Shown here piece by piece: positions 63,161 to 64,000 of a stretch of 64,000 nucleotides of DNA. Both the position numbers and the translations under genes were made by a program. Numbering within the stretch: position 1 is the first letter of the stretch; each line of letters starts with the position of its first letter. This DNA comes from Sandarakinorhabdus cyanobacteriorum (lineage in GTDB: Bacteria > Pseudomonadota > Alphaproteobacteria > Sphingomonadales > Sphingomonadaceae). Below the pieces are notes generated by a model. It worked only from the letters and a program-made list of their open reading frames with translations. It made no database searches and was not told the origin of the DNA. The stretch lies in assembly GCF_002251755.1 (NCBI RefSeq), contig NZ_NOXT01000121.1:62001-126000 (forward strand), read 5' to 3'.

Positions 63161-63210
63161 AGGCGTCGCCTCCCCCACATGGAAGACTAACCCCGAAGCC
63201 GCCCGCCCGG

Positions 63211-63232
63211 CCATAGGGACATGCCCATAGGG
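63211..63232 (-). promoter_or_regulatory. CCATAGGG direct repeat upstream of the response regulator
   Basis: CCATAGGG occurs at 63211-63218 and 63225-63232, 14 bp apart; the second sits in the palindrome GCCCATAGGGC. It lies about 50 bases before the regulator start in the 122-bp gap after the PQQ dehydrogenase gene and is a candidate operator. Confidence 0.35.
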
Positions 63233-63282
63233 CGCAGGCGGATGCTCCACCTGCGCCCCCGGTTCGAATGGCCCGTCGGGCG

Positions 63283-64000
63283 TCATTTCGGCAGCTTGAA
63301 CACCCAGAGCGCACCGCCCTGGTTGATGTTCTGCACCGATTTGGCCACTTCGCCGCCCCACAGCGGCACCGCGCCGCCCCAGCCCGACATCACGGCGACA
63401 TATTGCTCGCCATCCTGTTCCCAGGTGACGGGCGTGCCCACCACGCCGGAACCGGTGTTGAACTTCCACAGCTCCGCGCCCGTCTTGGCATCAAAGGCCT
63501 TCAGGAAGCCTTCCGGCGTGCCGGTGAACACCAGGTTGCCACCGGTCGACAGCACCCCGCCCCACAGCGGCGCCTTGTTCTTGTATTCCCAGGCGATCTT
63601 GCCGGTGGTCGGATCAATGGCGCGCAGCACGCCGATATGATCGGGATAAAGCGGCTTGATGGTGAAGCCGGCACCCAGATAGGCCGCGCCCTTCTTGTAG
63701 GCGATGGGCTCGTTCCAGATGTCCATGCCCCATTCGTTCGACGGCACATAGAACATCTGGGTCTGCTGGCTGTAACTCATCGGCATCCAGTTCTTGCCAC
63801 CCAGGAAACTCGGCGCGGCAAACACGCTGGTGCCCTTGCTGCCATCGGTGTTGGGCGCACCGGGCCGGTTTTCCGGCACATAGATCGGCCGGCCCTTCTT
63901 GTCGTAACCGGTCGCCCAGGTCACCTTCGACACGAAGGGCGTTGCCGAGACGAACTTGCCATTGGTGCGGTCGAGCACGAAGAAGAAGCCGTTGCGATCG
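63283..64000 (-). CDS. PQQ-dependent methanol/ethanol-type alcohol dehydrogenase, C-terminal part
   Basis: About 239 codons of the C-terminal half of an eight-bladed propeller quinoprotein; the gene continues past the right edge. The fragment reads [52 protein letters not shown] and [16 protein letters not shown], then W-motif repeats ([23 protein letters not shown]) and [11 protein letters not shown]. This matches the PQQ methanol/ethanol dehydrogenase family. The catalytic Asp and the adjacent residue that separates calcium from lanthanide enzymes lie outside the window, so the metal cannot be called. Confidence 0.92.
   Translation of the reverse strand, partial: DRNGFFFVLDRTNGKFVSATPFVSKVTWATGYDKKGRPIYVPENRPGAPNTDGSKGTSVFAAPSFLGGKNWMPMSYSQQTQMFYVPSNEWGMDIWNEPIAYKKGAAYLGAGFTIKPLYPDHIGVLRAIDPTTGKIAWEYKNKAPLWGGVLSTGGNLVFTGTPEGFLKAFDAKTGAELWKFNTGSGVVGTPVTWEQDGEQYVAVMSGWGGAVPLWGGEVAKSVQNINQGGALWVFKLPK

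Noticed and set aside
63283-64000. Calling the alcohol dehydrogenase lanthanide-dependent (XoxF/PedH)
   Set aside because: The deciding acidic residue next to the catalytic Asp lies upstream in the protein and outside the window.
1-64000. tRNA or rRNA genes, CRISPR arrays, insertion sequences, prophage or integrase genes
   Set aside because: None was recognised on either strand. Gene spacing is tight and composition looks uniform throughout.

Overview
The window is 64 kb of GC-rich, densely packed chromosomal DNA. The dcw (division and cell wall) gene order, an ECF sigma/NrsF anti-sigma pair, several TonB-dependent receptors, Tat-exported molybdo-hydroxylases and a PQQ/quinoprotein module point to an alphaproteobacterium, most likely of the order Sphingomonadales. 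The genus is not determined. I see no tRNA, rRNA, CRISPR array, insertion sequence or prophage gene.

Layout. 1-5.4 kb: the 3' part of recQ, two divergent glycine-zipper envelope proteins, an ECF sigma factor with its NrsF-type membrane anti-sigma factor, and an orphan lipoprotein solute-binding protein. 5.4-6.7 kb: cysK and a small membrane protein. 6.7-25.4 kb: a complete dcw cluster, mraZ-rsmH-ftsL-ftsI-murE-murF-mraY-murD-ftsW-murG-murC-murB-ddl-ftsQ-ftsA-ftsZ. It starts at a control region with phased MraZ boxes and two DnaA-box matches and ends at a strong terminator. Nearly every junction up to ftsQ is a start/stop overlap. The one apparent exception, mraY-murD, is bridged by an unlisted 35-codon ORF.

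25.4-37.4 kb: a DUF1800/DUF1501 pair, an esterase, a GAF-GGDEF diguanylate cyclase, a GT-A-like glycosyltransferase, an isoquinoline-oxidoreductase-type operon (one 2Fe-2S subunit, two large Mo subunits), two DUF2490 proteins, and a c-type cytochrome interrupted by an in-frame TGA. 37.4-42.6 kb: a PCu(A)C copper chaperone, a DUF2946 protein, and a TolC-HlyD-ABC exporter operon whose ABC protein has lost every recognisable ATPase motif. 42.7-46.1 kb: thymidine kinase, glutathione peroxidase, omega-aminotransferase, DUF2239 and GIY-YIG genes. 46.1-51.8 kb: two TonB receptors (one behind a Fur box) and an AIM24 protein.

51.9-64 kb: a PQQ-dependent alcohol-oxidation module. It holds a quinoprotein-relay metallohydrolase, a SoxYZ-like carrier, a CXXCW protein translationally coupled to a TonB receptor, an EthD protein, pseudoazurin, an ExaC-like aldehyde dehydrogenase, a NosP-like FIST sensor with a NahK/ErcS'-like hybrid kinase, a NarL-type regulator, and the C-terminal part of a PQQ alcohol dehydrogenase running off the right edge. 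The expected flow is alcohol to aldehyde (PQQ enzyme, electrons to pseudoazurin or a cytochrome), aldehyde to acid (ALDH), with control by NosP/NahK and the NarL-type regulator.

The observations I would follow first are the mini-ORF plus Shine-Dalgarno hairpin between mraY and murD, the pseudo-ATPase exporter, the nonsense codon in the cytochrome c gene, and the receptor and shared promoter motif in the PQQ module.
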